The notes below the pieces were generated by a model. The model saw nothing but the letters and a program-made list of their open reading frames with translations, had not been told where the DNA came from and searched no databases. Below are positions 36,195-45,997 of a DNA stretch of 64,000 nucleotides, one piece after another. Source of the DNA: CAWBRT01 sp963791145. Lineage in GTDB: Bacteria; Acidobacteriota; Terriglobia; Terriglobales; Acidobacteriaceae. Within the stretch, counting starts at the first letter, position 1. Every line of letters starts with the position of its first letter. The position numbers and the translations under genes are program-made. The stretch covers positions 1 through 64,000 of the forward strand of contig CAWBRT010000003.1 of NCBI GenBank assembly GCA_963791145.1, read 5' to 3'.

Positions 36195-36228
36195 ATTGTT
36201 GATTTCAGATTGTTGATTTCAGATTGAA
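36195..36228. repeat. Heptamer array (GATTTCA/GATTGTT)
   Basis: Alternating 7-nt units GATTTCA and GATTGTT lie in the 246-nt gap between the PrpD-like gene and rnhB. A hairpin of the GTGGGGCACC class (CCCCACCC...AGTGGGGCACC) follows at about 36285-36320. Confidence 0.75.
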
Positions 36229-36392
36229 CGACAGTCGCTGGGCCGGATCGCCCGGCAGATGTGATCGCTGGAATGCAAACGAACGACCCCACCCTTCGCT
36301 TCGCGAAAGAGTGGGGCACCTGCAGATGTAGATGTTTGAGAATGACAGGAATTCCATCGTCGAGCTAAGGATGGGACGACCTGTCACTCGAA

Positions 36393-37910
36393 TTAGACCG
36401 TCAACGCCACGGTCAGCTTGCGCATGTCGGGCTCTTTCTCCATTGCCTTGACGCTCTCGACGATAGTGGCGGTCTTCTGTCTGGGCCACTTGGCGAAATC
36501 GGCGCACTCGCGGAACTTCTCCGCCGTCTCCTCGAATGACATCGGATTGGCAGGGCTGCCCTTCGCCATGTCGGCTTTGCCCGTAATAAGCTTTCCGTTC
36601 TTCAGGCGGATGCGGATGATGCTGGTCATCTTGGCGAAGCCGGCGGCTTCCGCCTCCGGATCGACATAGTAGTGCACGCGCCGGATCCACTCCTGCACCT
36701 CGGGGCGCTGCACAACTGCATCCTGGAACTGGGCCAGTCCGGCTTTGCGTTCCAGCAACAGGATGGCGATCGGGAACTCCATGCTGAACTTTCCCTCCAG
36801 GCCGTTTTTGGGCTGATGGCGCAGCAAGGTGGAAACCATGCGCGAGTTGCCGCCGATATCGAGCTTGTCGACGTCGGCCGGCTTGATGTCGTTCTCCTTG
36901 ACCAGCTTGAGAAATTCCCACATGGCGGGATGCGCCAGCGAGCCGCACGGGAAAGGCTTTATGGATACGCCGGGGAAAACGAAGGTCCATGGTTTGCCAA
37001 GCTTGTTCATGATGGAGTCATTGTCGTAGCCGCCACCGGCCGCATTGAACCAGCCGAAGGGCGCTTCCAGGATGCGGGTGGAGGCGGTCCAGCCGAGAGC
37101 CACCAGGTCCGCGGCTACACAGCCGGTCTCGGCGGCATGTCCGGCATGAAACGGCTTGGTCATGGTGCCGTAGTTGTCGCGCAGGCCTCCGGCTTGGGCG
37201 GCGACCATGGCCAGCACCTCAGCGGTCTGGGTGGGATTCAATCCGCGCAGCTTGGCGCAGGCGGCGCCGCTGCCGAAGGAGCCGAGCGTTCCAGTGGAAT
37301 GAAACCCGTCGTTGTAGTGGCGCGGAGAAATGGCTTCGGCAATTTTACATTCCACTTCGACGGCCACGTTGTAGGCGAGAAGAAGGTCCTTGCCGGAGCG
37401 GCGGCCCAGCTCGCACAGGGCGAAGGCGGGCGGTAGCACCGGCACGGTGGGATGGGTGAGCAAACCGTAGACCCTGTCCTTGGCGACGGCCAGCTGCGTG
37501 TCGTCAAAGTCGTCGGCGTGAATCCACACACCGTTGGCGAGGGCGGCGAAGCGGGAGGCGGATCTCAGGTTGGTTCCGATGACGCTGGCTTTGCCGGTCG
37601 AGCCGATCGACTTGACGTACTCGAGCATGGCATGCCGGTGCTCGGAGACCGATCCGGCCAAGGCCAGGCCGAAGCCATCGAGGATCGACTTCTTCGCCAG
37701 TTCCATCACCTCGGGCGGAATGTCCTCGTACTTCGTGTTCACGATGAACTCGGAGACATACTTCGTCAGCCCCGGAGCGCCGGCCGCGACGGGCGCGGTT
37801 GCCTTGGCCGCTTGCGGAGCAGCTTCGGCAGCCGACAGTGTTCCCTGCGCGAGTGCCAGCCCGGCCACTCCCAATGACGCCTTACAGAAATCTCGCCGTT
37901 TCATTCGCAA
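36393..37910 (-). CDS. Tat-exported MmgE/PrpD family protein
   Basis: This 505-aa protein has a twin-arginine signal (KRRDFCKASLGVAGLAL), unusual because MmgE/PrpD enzymes (2-methylcitrate or aconitate-type dehydratases/isomerases) are normally cytoplasmic. The PrpD fold is recognised from LDGFGLALAGSVSEH, NGVWIHADDFDDTQL, HSTGTLGSFGSGAACAKLRG and the HAGHAAETG region. A perfect palindrome TTGCATGCAA 46 nt upstream of the start matches a site at the GntR gene of the 56-63 kb catabolic island, so the two may share a regulator. Confidence 0.85.
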   Translation of the reverse strand: MRMKRRDFCKASLGVAGLALAQGTLSAAEAAPQAAKATAPVAAGAPGLTKYVSEFIVNTKYEDIPPEVMELAKKSILDGFGLALAGSVSEHRHAMLEYVKSIGSTGKASVIGTNLRSASRFAALANGVWIHADDFDDTQLAVAKDRVYGLLTHPTVPVLPPAFALCELGRRSGKDLLLAYNVAVEVECKIAEAISPRHYNDGFHSTGTLGSFGSGAACAKLRGLNPTQTAEVLAMVAAQAGGLRDNYGTMTKPFHAGHAAETGCVAADLVALGWTASTRILEAPFGWFNAAGGGYDNDSIMNKLGKPWTFVFPGVSIKPFPCGSLAHPAMWEFLKLVKENDIKPADVDKLDIGGNSRMVSTLLRHQPKNGLEGKFSMEFPIAILLLERKAGLAQFQDAVVQRPEVQEWIRRVHYYVDPEAEAAGFAKMTSIIRIRLKNGKLITGKADMAKGSPANPMSFEETAEKFRECADFAKWPRQKTATIVESVKAMEKEPDMRKLTVALTV

Positions 37911-38632
37911 TTTCTCCCAGATTCGAATTGGCGGCTCACCGTCCGCCTAAAGCATTTGCATGCAATCGTCGGGTGTCGCAAGCGAAGCTTTGGCGCTCCC
38001 CAGCCGACGCCCGACAGCGCGGACCGCTGTCGCCGCGTGCGGAGTCCCGCAGCCATGAGCCACCCAGGTGACCTATCGAGTCTTCTCGCCCATGGCGCAG
38101 GAGTCAAGAAATTGTTGGCTGTGAAGTGCGGGACGGCGGGTGGCTTTTCCGGACGAGAGGCGGATGCTCCCGGGCACCCGCCTTTACCGTGTGGTTGAGG
38201 TGGACCGCGATATCCGGTTCAGGAACCATGTTCCGTCTTGCCGGCCGGAACCACGACGCGTGCGTAGACTACAGAAACCGCGATCAATGTTAACTTATGC
38301 ACTGATGATTATTCAGTAACTAGTGTTTCCAGCAGGCATTTCCCGGGGCCATACCAGAAACTCAGGAACGCAGTAAAGCGGATTCAAAGTGGGCGTACCC
38401 TTCGCTATCGAGGCTGCGGAAAACAGATTTCGGATCGAATGGGACTACAAGATCTTGGTAAACGGTTCCTATGGTCCCCACATCCATAGCGCCTCGCTTG
38501 TTGCTTCCCACCCCAGCAACGCAAAACCGGCGTTGCCGGGAACCCCGGCTTCGGCGCGTTTTTCCGCAGCCTGTATCACCGCCGGGATGATCGTCCGGCT
38601 ACCGCACTGGGTATACCTTCCGCGAATCCGGT
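37911..38632. other. Gene-poor gap upstream of the PrpD-like gene
   Basis: This 722-nt stretch contains the palindrome at 37956-37965 and several GC-rich inverted segments (for example around 38001-38040). No gene was accepted: the open frames lack ribosome sites and protein-like composition. An AT-rich patch at 38287-38325 (GTTAACTTATGCACTGATGA) could hold a promoter, but nothing is firm. Confidence 0.4.
37956..37965. promoter_or_regulatory. Candidate GntR/FCD operator upstream of the PrpD-like gene
   Basis: Perfect 10-bp palindrome TTGCATGCAA, identical to 63249-63258 and similar to sites at 60535-60544 and 60775-60784. It fits the general TTGnATnCAA layout of FCD-type GntR operators. Confidence 0.55.
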
Positions 38633-39025
38633 CTAGGCGATCGCTTGCAGGGCCCTCATCTCCCCCTCCAGAGCCCGACTCAGTACCGACAGCAGGATCG
38701 AGGGGTTGTAGGAGGGGGCGGCGAAACGGAAGGCGGGATCCGGGGTGTCAGAGTAGACCTGAATCACCGGCATCTCGCGGTTCAAAGACTGGACGAGTGC
38801 CAAGACCGCACTTGCCTGGTGGGAATTGAGAGTGTGGCACAAGACGACAGCGTCGAAGAGCTGCGTGTCGAGCAGCCGAAGTGTCTGCTGGACGGTGGCC
38901 GGGCTGACGGTGAAACCGGCGTTGCGAAGGATGGAGGCGCTGGTCGCGAGTGAGTCGGGATCGCATCCAACCGCGAGCACTTTGCTAGTACGTGAGAAGG
39001 AGTATTTCAAAGATGAGGTGATCAC
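38633..39025 (-). CDS. Degenerate receiver-domain protein
   Basis: This 130-aa single-domain protein looks like a CheY receiver (SKVLAVGCDPDSLATSASIL, then AVVLCHTLNSHQASAVLALV, then PVIQVYSD). The phospho-acceptor Asp position in DAVVLCHTL appears to be Cys, and the N-terminal acidic pair is reduced to DPDS, so phosphorylation is unlikely. GTG 39025 is chosen because GGAG lies 9 nt upstream. Similar pseudo-receivers in Acidobacteriota are common orphan genes. It may act as a protein-interaction module. Confidence 0.68.
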   Translation of the reverse strand: MITSSLKYSFSRTSKVLAVGCDPDSLATSASILRNAGFTVSPATVQQTLRLLDTQLFDAVVLCHTLNSHQASAVLALVQSLNREMPVIQVYSDTPDPAFRFAAPSYNPSILLSVLSRALEGEMRALQAIA

Positions 39026-39398
39026 GTGAATCTTCTCCGGCGGGCTGGCTGGTCTAACTTTGCCTGAGACCCAGCAATATTGCGGCCAGTCGCCGAGACG
39101 CCGGCGGAGCCTGTCTATCCGCATAGAGCGAAGCCGCTTAGCCGAAACTGTTGCGTTTTTATCAACCAGTCTGTGCAATTTCTGTGAGCATGGCGCGAGC
39201 CATCCATGGCAACCGCTGACCCAGGTTTGACCTGTGTTTCGGTTCCTGAACATGGAATGGGCGCGGCTTTCCGGCCGCCGAGCGCGGCATACGCAGTCGT
39301 TCCTTTGGCATGCAATTTCGGAAGAGGCAGGAGGACTCGCACTGTCGAGTTACAGCGGGGACATGCGCGAAACATCATCGGACTTCAGTGTTCTTATA
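39026..39398. other. Gap between the receiver and XRE genes
   Basis: No gene, repeat or terminator could be supported in these 373 nt. It contains GGCATGCAA near 39308, one mismatch from the TTGCATGCAA palindrome, judged coincidental. Confidence 0.35.
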
Positions 39399-39737
39399 TC
39401 ACGGAAGTTGCGGGATTCCGAACCAGGAGAGCACCTCTCGAAAATCGACCTTATAAATGAGAGCGAGGGAGTAGAGACGATAGATGCTGGGCACGACGCC
39501 TTTGGTTTCGATCTCCGAGAGGCGGCCCGGGGAAACGGCGAACTCTTCGTTCTGCTGGCGGTCAGCGATATGGCGCGCCGCGAGAGCCACCTCACGCAGG
39601 GTGAAGTTACGCGCCTGACGAACGAGGCGCAGTCTTTCGCCGGAGGTCAGCCCCTTGGGCTGGCGCGGAAGCTCCGCCGCCGAAGTTTTCGTTTCCTGCG
39701 TAGGAGCCGGCGCGACACCGGTGGCCGCAGCTGGCAT
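39399..39737 (-). CDS. XRE-family helix-turn-helix regulator
   Basis: This 112-aa protein has a polar 30-residue N-terminus and one Cro/C1-type HTH (about residues 33-100): ERLRLVRQARNFTLREVALAA, then SPGRLSEIETKGVVPSIYRLYSLALIY. An unusual insertion between helix 2 and the recognition helix (RHIADRQQNEEF) lengthens the motif. AGGAG precedes ATG 39737. Targets are unknown; it sits between the degenerate receiver and the divergent large secreted protein. Confidence 0.82.
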   Translation of the reverse strand: MPAAATGVAPAPTQETKTSAAELPRQPKGLTSGERLRLVRQARNFTLREVALAARHIADRQQNEEFAVSPGRLSEIETKGVVPSIYRLYSLALIYKVDFREVLSWFGIPQLP

Positions 39738-40003
39738 CTGTCTCTGCTCCTGGAAACAATGTTGATCCGGGCAAAACAGCGCGGAAAATCAGCTCGCGGC
39801 TATTCTTTCCGAAGACTATTGGCATTGCAACGGTAATCTGCCAAAGCGAAGCACCAACGCGCCGAGAGGTCGAGGATTGGCATCTGCCTTGTTCGCTCTT
39901 GATTTTGCGTTGCCGGAATGTTGCTGCTTTTGCCACATGACATTATGTTTTAGTTAATCCCCAAAGGTGGAGTAGAGCCCTCGGATGATCGTAGAATAGC
40001 TGT

Positions 40004-42444
40004 ATGTTTGCTTTCAGCTCTTGGCGTTCGCTACTTGTTTCCGTTGTGCTCGCCCTTGCCACGCTTGCCCAGGCAGAAACGGCGGCCTTCGATCTCTCCG
40101 GCCCGAGCCTGGAACTGAACGTTATCCGGGGAGACAAAAAGCTGTCGCTTTCACAGGTTCCTAACCTGCGGCCGCAGGACCGGCTATGGGTTCACCTCAT
40201 CGTGCCGCCCGGCCAGTCGGTGCATTACCTGATGGTGATCGCATTCCTGCGCGGCTCGACCAACCCGCCGCCGGAAAACTGGTTCTTCAAAGTAGAGACA
40301 TGGGACAAGCGAGTGCGTCGGGAGGGGATTACCATAACGGTTCCCGCTGACGCACAGCAGGCATTGCTGTTCCTGGCGCCGCAGACGGGAGGCGACTTCG
40401 GCACCTTGCGCGCGGCCGTGCGGGGCAAGCCGGGAGCCTTCGTCAGGGCATCGCAGGATTTGAACCGGGCCAGCCTGGATCGCTCGCGGCTGGACCACTA
40501 TCTCGCCGCGGTCCGGCGAATCTCCAACGACGATCCCAAGAGTCTGCATGACAGCTCGATTCTTCTGGCCCGCAGCCTGAACATCAAGCTCGATAAGCAA
40601 TGCTTTGACAAGCCCACCGAGCAGCAGGCTCCCTGCCTCATGCAGAACACAGATCAGCTGGTTCTGGACGACGGCCACAGTCAGTCGATGGTGGCCGCAC
40701 TCACCTCCGGACCAAACTCCGACCTGATCGGAGCGCTCAGCTCCACCAAGCAGGCCGGAGGAGGAGCTTACAGTCCTTATGTCGGGGCGGTCATGGACGT
40801 GGCCCGGATCATGGGCAACCTGCACACGGCGCAGTACCACTACATCCCGGCGCTGTCTATCACGAATGGCGACAAGCTGGATCTGAAACTGAACAATCCG
40901 CCCTCGTTTCGCAAGCCGCAGTCGGTGATGGTGGTTGGCTTGCCGGCGGTGGAGGCGGCGCAGTTTCCGCCCTTGCGTCCGGTGGACTCCAAGGAGGTCT
41001 TGTGCCTGCAGAAGCCGGCTCTGCTGCTGCCGGTGGAAGGCGCTCCCCTGGTTTTCTCGACCGCGCTTGCCCACGACTTCGTTCTGCAACTGAAAGGAAA
41101 CTCCGGCCGGACTGTCGATCTTCCCGCCAAGGCGGATGCAGTGCGGGGCGGGATGGCCATCGAGACGCAGATGCTGCCGACCGCGGAGTTCGGAACAGCC
41201 TTACTGGGAACGGTACGCGGCAAGTGGGGTTTTGAAGCCTTCGAAGGACCCAGTTTCCGTTTGCAGAGCGCGCATGCGGGCAAGTGGGTGATTCCTGCCG
41301 GGGACAAGTCTGCCCTGATCGTGGGCCGCGAAGACGTACTGCACTTGCGCGGCGACGATGCCGCCTGCGTCAAGGAAGTCACGGTCAAAGATCAGCAGGG
41401 CAAAGAAGTGAAGCCCGGCTGGAAGCTGGCTAAGCCCGACGAGCTGCGGAGCTGAAGCTGCCGCTGAAAAATGCGGCGGCTGGACCGATGTCCATCCAGG
41501 TGAAGAAATACGGCATGGAGAAACCGGACGAGCTCTCGCTGCTGGCATACTCCGAGCCCGGACACCTGGACGGCCTGGTGATTCATGCCGGCGACCGGCA
41601 GAGCGTGCTGAAAGGTACCAGGCTGGATGAGGTCGCCAGCCTCGACCTGAATGGAATGCATTTTCTGCCGGCAGGACTCTCGCGCTCCGGCCAGAAAGAT
41701 GAGCTACGGCTGGCCGCGCAGGCAACGGGGAGCGGCGATCCCCTGCGCGCTGACGACAAGGTGAAAGCGAAGGTTGCGCTGAAAGATGGCCGCGTCCTGG
41801 AGGTGCAAACTACAGTCGAGGCTCCCAGGCCGAAGGTCAAGATAATCAGCAGGAGCATTCAGGCGTCGCAGCGGGCAGGGCGCTCCGCCGTGCGCTTGGC
41901 CACTCAGGACGATCTTCCGCAGAACGGACGCTTGTCCTTCTTCCTGCAGACGGACGGGCCGCTGGCGTTCTCGGCCGGTTCCAAGATCGAGGTTGGCACC
42001 GAAGACGGCTCCGCCCACGTGATGTTGAGCACCGCCGACGGCAGCTTGACCTTGCAGGACCCGCATACCTTATTGGCGGTGCTCGATCCGCTCAAGAGTT
42101 TCGGGCCGTCGGTCTTCGGCCCGCTGCGCTTCCGCCCGCTGGCTGCCGATGGTGCCGCCGGCGACTGGCAGCCGCTCATCAAGCTGGTGCGCATCCCGAG
42201 CCTCAATGAAGTGCGCTGTCCCGACAGTCCGGACAAGCAATGCACCCTGTTCGGCAGCAATTTGTTCCTGATCGATTCTGTCGCCTCCGATGCGCAGTTC
42301 ACGCGGCCCGTCCCCGTGCCGCTGGGCTTTGCCAACTCCAGCCTCAGCGTGCCGCGCCCGAACGGAACACTGCTGTACCTGAAACTGCGCGACGACCCCG
42401 CGGTAATCAACGCCGCGGCGTTGCCGGTGCTGCCACAAGAGTAG
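40004..42444 (+). CDS. Large secreted protein of unknown function, one frameshift
   Basis: Corrected length is about 813 aa with a signal peptide (about residues 1-26, ending TLAQAE). No catalytic motif was recognised. The protein looks like a string of beta-rich domains: an N-terminal carbohydrate- or adhesion-like domain (LELNVIRGDKKLSL), a helical middle (DLNRASLDRSRLDHYLAAVR), then repeated beta domains with short DxQGKEVKPG and SLDLNGMHFLPAG motifs. One base is missing near 41449 in a short G run. The stop codon abuts a heptamer array. Function is unknown; a surface or periplasmic matrix role is only a guess. Confidence 0.72.
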
Positions 42445-42745
42445 GGAACAAGGGATTAGGGGATAGGGGACAGGGTGTAGGGAGTAGAAGCTGAAATTCT
42501 TGCTAAAGCGGTTCTCGAGAAGGTGTACCCACACAATGAGCCGTCATCCTGAGTGACCAAAGCCTGATGTTGGCCGAAGGGAGTCGAAGGATTCTGCAGT
42601 TTAATGTCGCGGTCATCTCGAACTGCGGGTGCTTCGACTCGTGCCCCTCGTTGGCGGCCTCGCTCGGCATGACGAGTTCGTTCGGGGAAGGTACTTTGGA
42701 AACGCACAATCCCTAATCCCTAACCCCTAAACCCTGGCCCCTAAT
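42444..42745. repeat. Heptamer arrays flanking a TCATCCTGAG repeat
   Basis: Positions 42444-42487 carry six units of GGGNNNA type directly after the stop codon. Positions 42709-42745 carry the inverse CCCTAAT type. Between them, 42541-42600 is a TCATCCTGAG...GAAGGATTCTGCAG element. The whole 430-nt gap up to argG has no gene. Confidence 0.75.
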
Positions 42746-42874
42746 TTCAAGACGCAAGCTGCTCGTTTCCTTATAATCAAAGGTACTTAAGCGAACTTCG
42801 GCGGAATCTCGATCGGTCAGGCAGACGCCGGGACGCCAGCCGCTCGGGCGGGCGGACCTGAAAAGGAAACTTTC

Positions 42875-44246
42875 ATGGGCAATATTCTGCAGAGTCTTCC
42901 TGTTGGGGAAAAAGTTGGCATCGCCTTCTCCGGCGGCCTGGATACCAGCGCGGCCATTTACTGGATGCGCCAAAAGGGAGCGGTTCCCTACTGCTATACG
43001 GCCAACCTCGGCCAGCCGGACGAGTCCGATTATGAGGATATCCCGCGGCGCGCGCTGGAATACGGCGCCGAGAAGGGCCGCCTCATCGACTGCCGCGTGC
43101 AGCTGGTGCAGGAAGGATTGGCCGCATTGCAGTGCGGCGCCTTCCATATCTCGACCGCGGGACTTCCCTACTTCAACACCACGCCCATCGGCCGCGCCGT
43201 GACCGGCACCATGCTGGTCGGCGCCATGAAAGAAGACAACGTCAACATCTGGGGCGATGGCAGCACGTACAAAGGCAACGATATCGAGCGCTTCTACCGC
43301 TACGGCCTGATGGTCAATCCCACCCTGCGGGTTTACAAGCCGTGGCTAGATCAGCAATTCATCGACGAGCTGGGCGGACGCAAGGAGATGTCGGAGCTGC
43401 TGGAGAAGGCCGGACTGAAGTATCGCATGCCCAAGGAAAAGGCCTATTCGACTGACTCCAACATCTGGGGCGCCACGCACGAAGCCAAGCATCTGGAGTT
43501 CCTCAACAACGGCATCCGTATTGTGGAACCGATCATGGGCGTTGCCTTCTGGCGGCCCGAAGTCGTGATCAAACCGGAAGAGGTGAGCATCCGCTTCGAG
43601 GAAGGCCTGCCGGTCGCGCTCAACGGCAAGACCTTCGCCAGCGAGATCGAGCATGGTGCTGGAGGCCAACGCCATCGGCGGGCGGCATGGGCTGGGCATG
43701 AGCGACCAGATCGAGAACCGCATCATCGAGGCCAAGAGCCGCGGCATCTACGAAGCTCCCGGCATGGCGCTGTTCTTCATCGGCTACGAGCGGCTGATTT
43801 CAGGAATCCACAACGAAGCGACGATCGAGCAGTACCGCGACATGGGCCGGCGCCTGGGCCGTCTGCTCTACGAGGGTCGCTGGTTCGATCCGCAATCGAT
43901 GATGCTGCGCGACACCCTGCAGCGCTGGGTAGCCAAGGCCGTCACCGGTGAAGTCACCGTCGAGTTGCGGCGCGGCAACGACTACTCCATCCTGAACACC
44001 GAGAGCCCGAACCTGACCTACGCGCCCGAGCGCCTGACCATGGAGAAGAACACCGAGGGCGCGTTTTCCCCCATGGACCGCATCGGCCAGTTGACGATGC
44101 GGAACCTCGACATCACCGACAGCCGCGACAAGCTGTTCGTCTACGCTCACGCCGGCCTGATCGGCCCGCAGGCGGAAGGCCTGCGCCTGCTGGATGCGCC
44201 GGAGAAACAGTCGGGAGACGGCAAGAAGGGGAAGAGTGGGAAGTAA
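42875..44246 (+). CDS. argG: Argininosuccinate synthase, one frameshift
   Basis: About 456 aa after correction. It catalyses the ATP-dependent joining of citrulline and aspartate in arginine synthesis. The PP-loop IAFSGGLDTSAAIYW, ANLGQPDESDYEDI, TTPIGRAVTGTMLV and GDGSTYKGNDIERF are present, and the size fits the E. coli-type (larger) ArgG. At about 43648 one extra base moves the frame so that FASEIE continues as MVLEANAIGGRHGLGMSDQ. The tail is Lys-rich. It is followed 12 nt later by the phosphodiesterase gene. Confidence 0.94.
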
Positions 44247-44258
44247 AGGGTGATAAAC

Positions 44259-45638
44259 ATGAATGGCACGCTCTCCTCCGCATGCCGCCGTCTACGGCTT
44301 AGTTTGTCGTTAGCTCTCCTCATCTTCCTGCTGTGCGGCTTGGCCGTCAGGGTGGATGCACGCAGCGTACTTCTCATCTCGGTAGACGGCATGCGTCCGG
44401 ATTACGTTACCCGGGCGGAGCAGCTTGGCTTGAAGATTCCCAACCTGCGTCGCATGATGCGGGAGGGCGTTTACGCCGAGGGCGTCAACGGCGTCGTGCC
44501 CACCATAACCTATCCGAGCCACACCACGATCATTACCGGGGTCTGGCCCATCAAGCATGGCATCTGGGCGAACACGACCTTCGATCCCGAGCAGAAAAAC
44601 CTGCGCGGCTGGTACTGGTACACGGAAGACATCAAGGTGCCGACGTTGTGGGACGCGGCCAACGCCGCCGGCCTAGTCACCGCCAGCGTGAGCTGGCCGG
44701 TCAGCGTGGGAGCGCCGGTGAGATATCTCATTCCGGAGGTGTGGCGGGCGGGCACCGCCGATGACCGTAAGCTGCTGCGGGCTCTTTCCACTCCAGGATT
44801 GCTGACCGACCTGGAGACGGAGATCGGCTCCTATAGCGGTGGCGAAGGCGTGCGCTATGACCAGATACGCGCGAAGTTCGCGGTCAGGATCATCCGGCAA
44901 CACAAGCCCAACTTCATCACCGTGCATCTGGTGGCCGTCGATCATGAGCAGCATTTGCACGGGCCATTCAGTCCGCAAGGGTACGCGGCTCTTGAAGCCC
45001 TTGATGGCATGGTCGGCGAGTTGCGCGACGCGGCGCTGAGCGTAGACCCAGGAGCTATTATCTGCGTCGTCTCCGATCACGGCTTCGCCCGCGTTGAGCA
45101 TGTGTTGAATCTCGCCGCAGCCTTCGTCTCTGCCGGGCTGATACAGCCGGCTCCAGCGAAAGCAGAATCCGGCGCTGCCGGAGTCGAACGGTGGGACGCC
45201 ATGCCGTGGACGACCGGCGGCTCGGCGGCCATCGTGCTGAAGGATCCGAGGAATGCAGCCGTGGAGAAGAAGACGAGAGAGCTGCTGCAGCAGTTAGCCG
45301 CCGATCCGGAGAACGGCATCAACCGGATCGTGGAGCACGACGAGTTGTTGAAGCTGGGCGGGTTTCCCAATGCGAGCTTTCTGGTGGACCTCAAGCCCGG
45401 CTTTCAGATGGGCTTCAGCTTCTCCGGGCCGGTACGCCGGGATAGTTCGCCGGTCGGTACGCATGGCTACCTGCCGGAGCACAGCGAAATGCGCGCTTCT
45501 TTTTTTATCGCCGGAGCCGGGATCGCGCACGGCAGAAACCTCGGCGTGATCGATATGCGGCAGATCGCTCCCACCCTGGCGGAGATCCTTGGGTTGAGTT
45601 TGCCCTCGGCTGACGGGAAAGCGCTCTCGGTTCGATGA
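44259..45638 (+). CDS. Secreted alkaline-phosphatase-superfamily phosphodiesterase/nucleotide pyrophosphatase
   Basis: This 459-aa protein begins with a signal peptide (about residues 1-35). The catalytic Asp/Thr segment LLISVDGMRPDYV and TITYPSHTTIITG (nucleophile Thr) and the metal ligands in VAVDHEQHLHG, VVSDHGFARVEH and GTHGYLPEH place it in the type I phosphodiesterase (NPP) group. It should hydrolyse phosphodiesters or nucleotides outside the cytoplasm. AAGGGTG precedes ATG 44259; a GTG at 44250 is an alternative. It closely follows argG but is functionally unrelated. Confidence 0.87.
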   Translation: MNGTLSSACRRLRLSLSLALLIFLLCGLAVRVDARSVLLISVDGMRPDYVTRAEQLGLKIPNLRRMMREGVYAEGVNGVVPTITYPSHTTIITGVWPIKHGIWANTTFDPEQKNLRGWYWYTEDIKVPTLWDAANAAGLVTASVSWPVSVGAPVRYLIPEVWRAGTADDRKLLRALSTPGLLTDLETEIGSYSGGEGVRYDQIRAKFAVRIIRQHKPNFITVHLVAVDHEQHLHGPFSPQGYAALEALDGMVGELRDAALSVDPGAIICVVSDHGFARVEHVLNLAAAFVSAGLIQPAPAKAESGAAGVERWDAMPWTTGGSAAIVLKDPRNAAVEKKTRELLQQLAADPENGINRIVEHDELLKLGGFPNASFLVDLKPGFQMGFSFSGPVRRDSSPVGTHGYLPEHSEMRASFFIAGAGIAHGRNLGVIDMRQIAPTLAEILGLSLPSADGKALSVR

Positions 45639-45997
45639 CTGGACCCGCATCCGCAGTGCCGCAACAGCCGGGAGAGTGTCATCCTGAGGTCGCGCGCTGT
45701 TGCGCGACCGCAGGATCTGCTTTTTGAAACCTTGCTAACAGCAGATGGTAGTGGGTCAGTTTGACGGGTGCCCCAGGTCCCGCGCCACGCAGTTCGGCGC
45801 TGACCTGGGGATTCGCCCCACGTCAGCCCAACAGAAGGGCGGGACGTGGGGCACCCTTGTTACTGGAAATCCAAACTGCACCACTACGCAGCAGATCCTT
45901 CGCTTCGCTCAGGATGACCCTTCGGGGGATTTTTCGGTACGAAGCAAAAAGGCCCTCGCTATTGGCGGGGGCCTCTTCTTTCGTACTCGGTTTGTGT
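45639..45997. repeat. Repeat-dense gap after the phosphodiesterase gene
   Basis: From left to right: 45677-45720 is a TCATCCTGAG element with a perfect 8-bp internal stem (45688-45695 with 45702-45709). Positions 45768-45810 are a 43-nt palindromic repeat whose second copy is at 56131-56173. Positions 45814-45858 are a CCCCACGTC...GACGTGGGG hairpin. Positions 45889-45918 are the reverse TCATCC family (GCAGATCCTTCGCTTCGCTC). The ilvD terminator completes the gap. Confidence 0.8.
45945..45974 (-). terminator. Intrinsic terminator after the IlvD/Edd gene
   Basis: On the minus strand a GC-rich stem AGGCCCCCGC with GCGAGGGCCT (one wobble pair) closes over a short loop and ends in TTTTTGC. It lies 24 nt past the dehydratase stop. 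Confidence 0.82.

Noticed and set aside
38389..38829. Small + strand gene overlapping the degenerate receiver
   Set aside because: No ribosome site, low-complexity Pro/Ser/Arg composition, and it is antisense to the better-supported receiver gene.
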